DNA from: Streptomyces sp. NBC_00464
GTDB taxonomy: Bacteria > Actinomycetota > Actinomycetes > Streptomycetales > Streptomycetaceae
Assembly (NCBI RefSeq): GCF_036013915.1
Contig: NZ_CP107899.1
Location: forward strand, 6,138,001-6,202,000
Length of the DNA: 64,000 nt
Direction of reading: 5' to 3'
Below are positions 7,584 to 14,894 of the stretch, piece by piece; position 1 is the stretch's first letter, and each line of letters starts with the position of its first letter. The notes beneath the pieces were generated by a model. The model searched no databases. It saw nothing but the letters and a program-made list of their open reading frames with translations, and was not told the DNA's origin. Made by a program: the position numbers and the translations under genes.

Positions 7584-8240
7584 ATGACCTTTGCGCCCAC
7601 CCCGATTCCGTCCCGCACCCAGTACGTGCTGGAGGCGATCAAGCACGCGATCCTCACGGCGCAGCTGAGACCAGGGCAGGCGCTCGTCGAGACCGAACTC
7701 GCCGCACAGTTCGGGGTGTCCAAGACCCCCGTCCGTGAGGCGCTGAAGACTCTCGCCGGTACCGGCCTGGTCGTCATGAGCCAGTACAAGGGCGCCACCG
7801 TGCGGCTGGTCGACGCGTCCATGGCCCGGGAGGTCTACGACGTGCGGCTGCTGCTCGAACCGGAGGCGCTGCGGCGCTCCATCACCCGCAAGGCCTCGCT
7901 CGACGAGGCCCAGGAGGCCCTGGAGCGCGCCGACTCGGCGGGCGACAAGGCCGACAGGTCGCTCGCCAACCGGGACTTCCACCGGGCGCTCTACCTCCCC
8001 TGCGGCAACCCGCTGCTGGCCCGGATGCTCGACGAGGTCCGCGACCAGGCCGCGCTCGTGTCGACGGTCGCCTGGTCGACGATCCCGTCGTGGGAGCGGG
8101 AGGCGGCCGAGCACCGGGAGATCCTGCGGCTCGCGCTCGCCGACGACGCCGACGCGGCGGCCGGGGCTCTGCACGACCACATCGCGTCGTTCGTGCGCCG
8201 CGCGTTCCCCGACGACGAAGACGGGGGTGACGCGGCGTGA
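7584..8240 (+). CDS. GntR-family (FCD) transcriptional regulator
   Basis: A 218-residue regulator. The N-terminal winged helix-turn-helix (about residues 10-75; LVETELAAQFGVSKTPVREAL) is followed by an all-helical FCD ligand domain (about 85-210) with the DFHRAL, AEHREIL and LHDHIASF segments that supply the Asp/His metal and ligand-binding positions. FCD regulators of this type respond to sugar acids and other carboxylates. The start at ATG 7584 fits the family; an in-frame codon at 7503 lies upstream of the promoter. It overlaps the next gene by 4 bases, so it probably controls the sugar-acid dehydratase cassette behind it. Confidence 0.88.
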   Translation: MTFAPTPIPSRTQYVLEAIKHAILTAQLRPGQALVETELAAQFGVSKTPVREALKTLAGTGLVVMSQYKGATVRLVDASMAREVYDVRLLLEPEALRRSITRKASLDEAQEALERADSAGDKADRSLANRDFHRALYLPCGNPLLARMLDEVRDQAALVSTVAWSTIPSWEREAAEHREILRLALADDADAAAGALHDHIASFVRRAFPDDEDGGDAA

Positions 8241-8272
8241 ACCAGCAGCACACCGACGAAAGGCCTGTCCGC

Positions 8273-9175
8273 ATGGACCTCACACCGCTGAAGGCGGCCC
8301 TCGCAGATGTCGTGGCGATCCCGGTCACCCCGTTCGCCGAGGACGGGACCATCGACACGTCGGCGCACCGCGCCCTGCTGCGCAGGCTGCTCGACGGCGG
8401 CGTACGCATCCTCACCCCGAACGGCAACACCGGGGAGTTCTACGCGCTCACTCCCGAGGAGCGGCGCACCGTCACCGAGCTGACCATCGACGAGGCCGGC
8501 GGCCGCGCCACCATCCTGGTCGGTGTCGGGCACGACGTGCCGACCGCCGTCGCCGCCGCCGAGCACGCCCGCGATGCCGGCGCCGAGATGGTGATGGTGC
8601 ACCAGCCCGTCCACCCGTACGTCTCGCAGGACGGCTGGATCGACTACCACCGGGCCATCGCCGAGGCCGTCCCCGGACTCGGTGTCGTCCCCTACATCCG
8701 CAACCCGCACCTCGACGGGGAGTGCCTGGCGGTCCTCGCCGACAGCTGCCCCAACGTCATCGGCGTCAAGTACGCAGTCCCGGATGCCGCACGCTTCGCC
8801 GCGTTCGCCCGGGACGCGGGCCTGGACCGCTTCGTCTGGGTCGCGGGCCTCGCCGAGCTGTACGCCCCCGCCTACTTCTCCGCGGGCGCCACCGGATTCA
8901 CCTCCGGCCTCGTCAACGTCGCCCCCGGTGTCTCGATCGCGATGCTGGAGGCGCTGCGGGCCGGCGACCACCCGGCCGCCATGAAGGTCTGGGAGCAGAT
9001 CCGCCGCTTCGAGGAACTGCGCGCCGACCGGCAGTCCGCCAACAACGTGACCGTCGTCAAGGAGGCCCTGGCCTCGCTCGGCCTGTGCAGCCGTGATGTG
9101 CGCCCGCCCAGCCGGGTGCTGCCCGAGTCGCAGCGCGCCGAGGTCGCCGACCAGGTCGCGGGGTGGTCCATATGA
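8273..9175 (+). CDS. DHDPS-family lyase/dehydratase for a 2-keto-3-deoxy sugar acid
   Basis: A 300-residue DHDPS/NAL-superfamily barrel with TPNGNTGEFYALTPEER (carboxylate-binding loop), a VPYIRNPHL tyrosine loop and the Schiff-base lysine in VIGVKYAVPD. The family includes 2-keto-3-deoxy-sugar-acid aldolases and L-2-keto-3-deoxyarabonate dehydratase. The next gene encodes an IlvD/Edd-type sugar-acid dehydratase, which would supply exactly such a keto-deoxy acid. The start at ATG 8273 follows GAAAGG; a GTG at 8237 overlapping gntR would add 12 residues. Whether it makes alpha-ketoglutarate semialdehyde or cleaves to pyruvate cannot be decided from sequence. Confidence 0.8.
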   Translation: MDLTPLKAALADVVAIPVTPFAEDGTIDTSAHRALLRRLLDGGVRILTPNGNTGEFYALTPEERRTVTELTIDEAGGRATILVGVGHDVPTAVAAAEHARDAGAEMVMVHQPVHPYVSQDGWIDYHRAIAEAVPGLGVVPYIRNPHLDGECLAVLADSCPNVIGVKYAVPDAARFAAFARDAGLDRFVWVAGLAELYAPAYFSAGATGFTSGLVNVAPGVSIAMLEALRAGDHPAAMKVWEQIRRFEELRADRQSANNVTVVKEALASLGLCSRDVRPPSRVLPESQRAEVADQVAGWSI

Positions 9176-10899
9176 CCGGCCGCATCGCCCCCGAGGAGCT
9201 GCGCAGCCACCAGTGGTACGGCACCGACGGGCTGCGTTCCTTCAGCCACCGTGCCCGCACCCGCCAGCTCGGCTACCTTCCCGAGGAGCACCTCGGTAAG
9301 CCGGTGATCGCGATCCTCAACACCTGGTCCGACATCAATCCGTGCCACGTCCATCTGCGCGACCGCGCGCAGGCGGTCAAGCGCGGGGTCTGGCAGGCCG
9401 GCGGCTTCCCGCTGGAGTTCCCGGTCTCCACCCTCTCGGAGACGTTCCAGAAGCCGACCCCGATGCTCTACCGCAACATGCTGGCGATGGAGACGGAGGA
9501 GTTGCTGCGCTCCTACCCCGTCGACGGTGCGGTGCTGCTGGGCGGCTGCGACAAGTCGACCCCCGCGCTGCTGATGGGCGCGGCCTCCGTCGACCTGCCG
9601 GCCGTCTTCGTACCGGCCGGGCCGATGCTGCCGGGGCACTGGCGCAACGAAGTGCTCGGCTCCGGTACCGACATGTGGAAGTACTGGGACGACAAGCGGG
9701 CCGGACTCATCGGCGACTGCGAGATGGACGAGCTGGAGAACGGGCTCGCCCGCTCGCCCGGCCACTGCATGACGATGGGTACCGCCTCGACCCTCACCGC
9801 CGCCGCCGAGGCGCTCGGCGTCACCGTCCCGGGCGCCTCCTCCATCCCGGCCGTCGACTCCGGTCACGACCGGATGGCCGCGCAGTCGGGCCTCCGGATC
9901 GTCGAACTGGTGTGGCAGCAGCGGAAGCTGTCGTCGATCCTCACCGCGGATGCGTACGAGGACGCCGTCGCCACCGTCCTCGCGCTCGGCGGCTCCACCA
10001 ACGCCGTCATCCATCTGATCGCGATGGCGGGCCGCTCCGGCATCAAGCTCACCCTCGACGACTTCGACCGCATCGCCCGCACCGTGCCCGTGCTGGCCAA
10101 CCTGCGGCCCGGCGGGAAATACCTCATGGAGGACTTCCACTTCGCCGGCGGACTGCCCGGGTTCCTGGCCCGGCTGACCGACGTACTGCATCTGGACCGT
10201 CCCACGGTCGCGCACGACACCCTGCGCGAACAGCTCGACGGCGCACTCGTGCACAACAGCGACGTCATCCGGGAACGCGACAACCCGCTGGCCGACGAGG
10301 GCGGTGTGGCGGTGCTGCGCGGCAACCTCTGCCCGGACGGGGCGGTCATCAAGCACATCGCCGCCGAGCCGCATCTGCTGCGTCACACCGGTCCCGCGGT
10401 CGTCTTCGACGACTACAAGGAGATGCAGCGCACCATCAACGACCCGGCCCTGGCCCTCACACCGGACCATGTGCTGGTGCTCCGCAATGCCGGACCCAAG
10501 GGCGGTCCGGGGATGCCCGAGTACGGCATGCTGCCGATCCCCGACTATCTGCTGAAGCAGGGTGTACGGGACATGGTGCGGATCTCCGACGCCCGGATGA
10601 GCGGCACGAGTTACGGGGCCTGCGTGCTGCACATCGCGCCCGAGTCCTATGTCGGCGGACCTCTCGCGCTGGTCCGCACCGGTGACTCCATCACCCTGGA
10701 CGTCGAAGCGCGCCTGCTCCATCTCGACGTGCCGGAAGAGGAGTTGACGCGGCGCAGGGCCGCGTGGACGCCGCCGGCCACCCGGTACGAGCGCGGCTAC
10801 GGAGCGCTCTACCACGACCAGATCACCCAGGCCGACACCGGCTGCGACTTCGCCTTCCTGGCCCGGCCGGGAGAAGTCCCCGACCCCTACGCCGGCTGA
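9172..10899 (+). CDS. IlvD/Edd-family sugar-acid dehydratase
   Basis: A 575-residue [Fe-S] dehydratase. It shows the cluster/Mg region GGCDKSTPALLMG (about residue 124), a second Cys in SPGHCMTMGTAST, GSTNAVIHLIAMAGR, and the C-terminal SDARMSGTSYGACVLHIAPE signature. Length and variant motifs fit the pentonate/hexonate branch (L-arabinonate, D-xylonate, L-rhamnonate or galactonate dehydratases) rather than biosynthetic IlvD. The start is the ATG at 9172, overlapping the previous stop (ATGA). Together with the DHDPS-like enzyme it forms a two-step route from an aldonate to a central intermediate. GH43 downstream suggests arabinonate as one candidate; galactarate is less likely on family grounds but not excluded. 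Confidence 0.82.
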   Translation: MTGRIAPEELRSHQWYGTDGLRSFSHRARTRQLGYLPEEHLGKPVIAILNTWSDINPCHVHLRDRAQAVKRGVWQAGGFPLEFPVSTLSETFQKPTPMLYRNMLAMETEELLRSYPVDGAVLLGGCDKSTPALLMGAASVDLPAVFVPAGPMLPGHWRNEVLGSGTDMWKYWDDKRAGLIGDCEMDELENGLARSPGHCMTMGTASTLTAAAEALGVTVPGASSIPAVDSGHDRMAAQSGLRIVELVWQQRKLSSILTADAYEDAVATVLALGGSTNAVIHLIAMAGRSGIKLTLDDFDRIARTVPVLANLRPGGKYLMEDFHFAGGLPGFLARLTDVLHLDRPTVAHDTLREQLDGALVHNSDVIRERDNPLADEGGVAVLRGNLCPDGAVIKHIAAEPHLLRHTGPAVVFDDYKEMQRTINDPALALTPDHVLVLRNAGPKGGPGMPEYGMLPIPDYLLKQGVRDMVRISDARMSGTSYGACVLHIAPESYVGGPLALVRTGDSITLDVEARLLHLDVPEEELTRRRAAWTPPATRYERGYGALYHDQITQADTGCDFAFLARPGEVPDPYAG

Positions 10900-10930
10900 A
10901 CGGCCCAGCAGAATTCGGGCGCCCCGACTC

Positions 10931-10946
10931 GTTCGGCATATCGAAC
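10931..10946. promoter_or_regulatory. GTTC-N8-GAAC palindromic operator before the importer operon
   Basis: GTTCGGCATATCGAAC has perfect GTTCG/CGAAC arms. It shares spacing and outer arms with GTTCAGAATACCGAAC beside the divergent iclR gene (28672-28687), suggesting control by that IclR protein. Confidence 0.55.
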
Positions 10947-10954
10947 GTCATGCG

Positions 10955-10966
10955 GCAAGCGCTTGC
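10955..10966. promoter_or_regulatory. LacI-type palindrome overlapping the -35 box
   Basis: GCAAGCGCTTGC is a perfect 12-bp palindrome with the central CG typical of LacI-family operators. It overlaps the predicted -35 box. The LacI gene in this window (43597) appears to use a different word, so the regulator may be encoded elsewhere. Confidence 0.5.
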
Positions 10967-10990
10967 GCACTACACGCATCGCCGTACCTT
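10963..10990 (+). promoter_or_regulatory. Promoter of the pectin-oligomer importer operon
   Basis: TTGCGC (10963-10968), a 16-base spacer and TACCTT (10985-10990), immediately downstream of and overlapping the two palindromes. Confidence 0.45.
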
Positions 10991-11036
10991 CCAGCACCAC
11001 CGTGCACCCGTACCTGAGAGAGAACGGAGACGTGTC

Positions 11037-11966
11037 ATGGCCCAAGCCGCCGCTGTGGCCACACCGCCCAAGGTGCCCAGGCGCCGCTCCGCGAGCCCCC
11101 GCCGACTGCCGTATCTGCTGATCGCCCCCGCGGGGCTGCTGATGCTGGGCTTCATCGCCTACCCGGTGATCAGCGTCTTCTACTACAGCCTGCAGAACTA
11201 CAACGTCACCAAGCCGTGGCGGAACGGCTTCGCGGGCTTCGACAACTTCACCCGGATCTTCACCGACGACGACCAGTTCTGGACGACGCTGGGCTTCAGC
11301 GCCCAGTGGGTGGTCGTCCAGGTCGCGCTCCAGCTCACCCTCGGGCTCGCGCTCGCCCTGATCGTCAACCAGAGCTTCATCGGCCGCGGCATCTCCCGCG
11401 CCATGGTCTTCTCGCCGTGGGCCGTCTCCGGGGTGCTGACCAGCACCATCTGGATCCTGCTCTACAACTCCTCGACCGGGTTCAGCCGCTACCTCGCGGA
11501 CGCCGGGATCGGCGACTACGGGACCTCCGTGCTCTCCGACACCGGAACCGTCTTCTGGGCCGCGACCGTCGCCGAACTCTGGCGCGGAGTCCCCTTCTTC
11601 GCCATCCTCATCCTCGCCGACCTGCAGTCCGTCTCCAAGGAGCTGTACGAGGCGGCGTCCGTCGACGGCGCCGGGCGGATGCGCCAGTTCTTCCACATCA
11701 CCCTGCCCCACCTGCGGGACGCGATCATCCTGTCCACGCTGCTGCGCGGCGTCTGGGAGTTCAACAACGTCGACCTGCTCTACACCCTCACCGGTGGCGG
11801 ACCGGCCGGCGAGACCACCACCCTGCCGCTCTACGTCGCCAACACCGGCATCGAGGGCCACGACTTCGGGTACGCCTCCGCGCTCACCACCGTCGCCTTC
11901 GTGATCCTCCTCTTCTGCTCGATCGTCTATCTGCGCCTGAGCAAGTTCGGAGGCGACCACAAGTGA
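11037..11966 (+). CDS. Sugar ABC transporter permease (MalF type)
   Basis: A 309-residue inner-membrane protein with six predicted helices starting near residue 26 (LPYLLIAPAGLLMLGFIAYPV). The EAA loop EAASVDGAGRMRQFFHITLP sits at about residue 205 and couples to the ATPase. The ATG at 11037 follows GAGAGAACGGAG. It is the first gene of an operon that continues with a second permease (GTGA overlap), an oxidoreductase, DUF6807, GH43 and the binding protein. It belongs to the CUT1 group, which imports oligosaccharides. No ATPase gene is present here. Confidence 0.92.
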   Translation: MAQAAAVATPPKVPRRRSASPRRLPYLLIAPAGLLMLGFIAYPVISVFYYSLQNYNVTKPWRNGFAGFDNFTRIFTDDDQFWTTLGFSAQWVVVQVALQLTLGLALALIVNQSFIGRGISRAMVFSPWAVSGVLTSTIWILLYNSSTGFSRYLADAGIGDYGTSVLSDTGTVFWAATVAELWRGVPFFAILILADLQSVSKELYEAASVDGAGRMRQFFHITLPHLRDAIILSTLLRGVWEFNNVDLLYTLTGGGPAGETTTLPLYVANTGIEGHDFGYASALTTVAFVILLFCSIVYLRLSKFGGDHK

Positions 11967-12883
11967 CTGCCGCACTGGCCGAGAAGAACGGCACCGACTC
12001 CGCGCGACTGCCCGAACAGGGCACTCGCCCGCCCGCCGACCACCGGCGCGGCAAGCCCGGCCGCGAACGCGCCTTCGATGACGTACCGCGCTGGCAGATC
12101 TACGTCCCGCTCGGCATCTACCTCGTCTTCACCCTCATCCCGTTCTACTGGATGTTCCTGTTCGCCGTGCGCCCCTCGGGCTCCACCTCGCTGGTGCCCT
12201 GGCCGATGACGGGGGAGCACTTCTCCAAGGTCTGGAACGAGCGCAGCTTCGCCCTCTTCTTCCAGAACAGCATGATCGTCGGGGTCTGCACCCTGGTCAG
12301 TACGACACTCGTCGCGCTGGCCGGCGGCTACGCGCTCGCCCGGTTCAACTTCAAGATCAAGAACGCCTTCATGCTGGCGCTGCTCTGCTCGCAGTTCATT
12401 CCGGGCGCGCTGATGCTCGTACCGCTCTTCGAGATCTTCAAGAACCTCCAGCTGATCAACTCCCTGGGGAGCGTGGTCATCGCCGAGACGGTCTTCCAGC
12501 TGCCGCTCTCCATCATCCTGATCAGCGGGTTCATCAAGAACGTGCCCGTCACGCTGGAGGAGGCCGCCTGGGTGGACGGCTGCTCGCGCTTCCGGGCCTT
12601 CTGCGCGGTGGTGCTGCCGCTGCTGCGGCCGGGACTCATCGCGGTCGGCTCCTTCGCCTTCGTGCACAGCTGGAACCACTTCCTGTTCGCCCTGATGTTC
12701 CTCAGCGAGCAGGACAAGCAGACGATCCCGGTCGGCCTGAACACCCTCATCGGCGCGGACAGCGTCGACCTGGGCGCGCTCGCCGCGGGCGGTGTGATCG
12801 CCGCGGTCCCCGTGGTGATCGTCTTCGCCTTCATCCAGAAGTGGCTGATCACCGGCTTCAGCGCCGGCGCCGTGAAGGGCTGA
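11963..12883 (+). CDS. Sugar ABC transporter permease (MalG type)
   Basis: A 306-residue CUT1 permease. A 45-residue polar N-terminal tail precedes the first helix (IYVPLGIYLVFTLIPFYWMF). The coupling loop reads EEAAWVDGCSRFRAFCAVVLP, and the C terminus is WLITGFSAGAVKG, a typical MalG ending. The GTG start overlaps the previous stop by 4 bases, giving translational coupling and equal dosage of the two permeases. The start could be shorter since the long polar tail is unusual. Confidence 0.92.
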   Translation: MTAALAEKNGTDSARLPEQGTRPPADHRRGKPGRERAFDDVPRWQIYVPLGIYLVFTLIPFYWMFLFAVRPSGSTSLVPWPMTGEHFSKVWNERSFALFFQNSMIVGVCTLVSTTLVALAGGYALARFNFKIKNAFMLALLCSQFIPGALMLVPLFEIFKNLQLINSLGSVVIAETVFQLPLSIILISGFIKNVPVTLEEAAWVDGCSRFRAFCAVVLPLLRPGLIAVGSFAFVHSWNHFLFALMFLSEQDKQTIPVGLNTLIGADSVDLGALAAGGVIAAVPVVIVFAFIQKWLITGFSAGAVKG

Positions 12884-12888
12884 CGCAC

Positions 12889-14070
12889 ATGCCGTCGATT
12901 CCCGCCACCACACCCGTCCCCATCGTCCTCGCGGGCGCCCGCGGCCACGGGCGCTGGCACCTCGCCAACATCCGCCGCCTCCAGCACCAGGGCCTCGTCC
13001 GGCTCGCCGGAATCTGTGAACTCAAGCCGCTCGACGACGGCGAACTCAACGCCTTCGCCGGTGAACTCCCCGAGCAGTCGGCCGACTTCGGTGCGCTCCT
13101 GGACTCCACCGGGGCCCGCGCCGCCGTCATCTGCACCCCGATCCAGACCCACACCGAACTGGCGCTCACGGCCGCCGACCGCGGTGTCCACCTCCTGCTG
13201 GAGAAGCCGCCCGCCGCGACCCGCGCCGACTTCGACCGGATCCTGGCCGGGGTGCAGCGGGCCGGCATCGCCTGCCAGGTGGGCTTCCAGTCCTTCGGTT
13301 CGCACGCCGTGCCCGCCATCCGCGAGCTCGTGCGCAGCGGCGCCATCGGCACCGTCCAGGGCTACGGTGCCGCAGGCGCCTGGGTCAGGGACGAGGCCTA
13401 CTACCAGCGGGCGCCCTGGGCCGGGCGGCGCCGGATCGGCGATACCGACGTCGTCGACGGGGTCCTGACCAACCCGCTCGCCCACGCCGTCGCCACCGCG
13501 CTCGAACTCGCCGGCAGCGGCACGGCCCAGGACGTCGCCGGAGTCGAGACCGAGCTCTTCCGCGCCCACGACATCGAGGCCGACGACACCTCCTGCGTAC
13601 GCATCACCACCACGGCCGGGATCCCGGTCACCGCCGCCGTCACCCTCTGCGCCGAACAGGCCGGGGAGCCCTATGTGATCGTCCACGGCGACCGCGGCCG
13701 GATCACCTTCTGGTACAAGCAGGACCGGGTCCTCGTCCAGCGCGCCGGACACGGCCCCGAGGAGGCGGTGCACGGCAGGACCGACCTCCTGGAGAACCTC
13801 GTCGACCACCTGGTGCGGGATGCCGCCCTGCTCGTACCGCCGCACCGCACCGGGGCGTTCATGGAGGTCGTCGAGGCCGTACGGACCGCCCCCGAACCGC
13901 TCGCGCTGCCGGCCGGGGCCTGGTACACCGCACCCGCGACCGCGTCCACCGGCCCCCGCCGGGTGGTGCGCGGGATCGACGGAGTGGTCGCCGCGGGCGC
14001 CGACACCCTCACCCTCTTCTCCGAACTCGGCGTCCCCTGGGCGCTTCCCACCGAGGTGAGTTCATCGTGA
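12889..14070 (+). CDS. Gfo/Idh/MocA-family oxidoreductase
   Basis: A 393-residue NAD(P)-dependent oxidoreductase. The N-terminal Rossmann domain has a variant nucleotide loop (VLAGARGHGRWHLANI) and the EKPPAATRADFDRIL motif carrying the conserved Lys of the EKP signature near residue 100. A C-terminal Gfo/Idh alpha/beta domain follows, ending in a SELGVPWALP tail. It lies 5 bases after the permease gene and overlaps DUF6807 by 4 bases. Family members oxidise or epimerise sugars, deoxy sugars and inositols. Position inside an oligosaccharide uptake operon suggests it acts on a monosaccharide released by the GH43 enzyme. The substrate cannot be read from sequence. Confidence 0.85.
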   Translation: MPSIPATTPVPIVLAGARGHGRWHLANIRRLQHQGLVRLAGICELKPLDDGELNAFAGELPEQSADFGALLDSTGARAAVICTPIQTHTELALTAADRGVHLLLEKPPAATRADFDRILAGVQRAGIACQVGFQSFGSHAVPAIRELVRSGAIGTVQGYGAAGAWVRDEAYYQRAPWAGRRRIGDTDVVDGVLTNPLAHAVATALELAGSGTAQDVAGVETELFRAHDIEADDTSCVRITTTAGIPVTAAVTLCAEQAGEPYVIVHGDRGRITFWYKQDRVLVQRAGHGPEEAVHGRTDLLENLVDHLVRDAALLVPPHRTGAFMEVVEAVRTAPEPLALPAGAWYTAPATASTGPRRVVRGIDGVVAAGADTLTLFSELGVPWALPTEVSSS

Positions 14071-14894
14071 CCACCACCGCACTGCTGAGCTGCGCCGGCC
14101 GTCCGGTCGGCCGCTACACCTACCTCCCCGCCGCCGACGGCCGCCCCTACCTCCACCCGGTCACCACCCTCGCCGGCACCCCCGTCACCGAGGAGCGCCC
14201 GGCCGACCACGTGCACCACCTGGGCACCTCCGTCGCCGTCCCGGACGTCGCCGGGCACAACTTCTGGGGCGGGCGCACCTTCGTCCGCGACCAGGGCCCC
14301 ACCGTGCTCGACAACCACGGGGTCCAGCGCCACCTCGGCTGGAAGCTCCGCGACCCGGACGGGTTCGTCGAGGAGCTCAGCTGGGAGGCCGGCGACACCG
14401 AACTGCTGCGGGAGCACCGCACGGTCGCCACCGCGGAACTCTCCGAGAGCGCCTGGGCGCTGGACTTCTCCTTCTCGCTCACCAACAGGGGCACCTCGGA
14501 CCTGTCGATCGGCAGCCCCGCCACCAACGGGCGGCCGGGCGCCGGATACGGCGGCTTCTTCTGGCGCGCACCCAAGGAGGCTTCGGCGCCCGCGGTGTTC
14601 AGCGGGTCCGCGGACGGCGAGGAGGCGGTGCACGGGAAGGCCGCCGACTGGGTGGCGATGAGCGGCGACGGCTGGACCCTGGTGTTCGCCGGGGCGACCG
14701 AGGAGACCCGCCGGGACCCGTGGTTCGTGCGGACCACCGAGTACCCCGGCGTCGGCTCCTCCCTCGCCGCCGACCGCCGGCTCCCGATCCCCGCCGGCGC
14801 GACGGTCGTGCGCCGGGTCGTCACCGTCATCGCGGACGGCCGGCTCGACCGGGCCGGGGCCGCCGCCTACGTCCGCCGGGCGGTGACCGCGTGA
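14067..14894 (+). CDS. DUF6807 (PmoA-like) family protein
   Basis: A 275-residue protein with features of DUF6807: a YLHPVTTLAGTPVTEERPADHVHHLG segment with clustered histidines near residue 45, the GHNFWGGRTF motif, and a C-terminal beta-rich part. The old name PmoA-family refers to sequence similarity, not to methane oxidation. Such genes are frequent beside Gfo/Idh oxidoreductases in sugar-catabolic operons of actinobacteria and planctomycetes, but the reaction is unknown. It is cytoplasmic, with GTG start and stop both overlapped by neighbours (GTGA), so it is tightly co-translated with the oxidoreductase and GH43. Confidence 0.75.
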   Translation: MTTTALLSCAGRPVGRYTYLPAADGRPYLHPVTTLAGTPVTEERPADHVHHLGTSVAVPDVAGHNFWGGRTFVRDQGPTVLDNHGVQRHLGWKLRDPDGFVEELSWEAGDTELLREHRTVATAELSESAWALDFSFSLTNRGTSDLSIGSPATNGRPGAGYGGFFWRAPKEASAPAVFSGSADGEEAVHGKAADWVAMSGDGWTLVFAGATEETRRDPWFVRTTEYPGVGSSLAADRRLPIPAGATVVRRVVTVIADGRLDRAGAAAYVRRAVTA

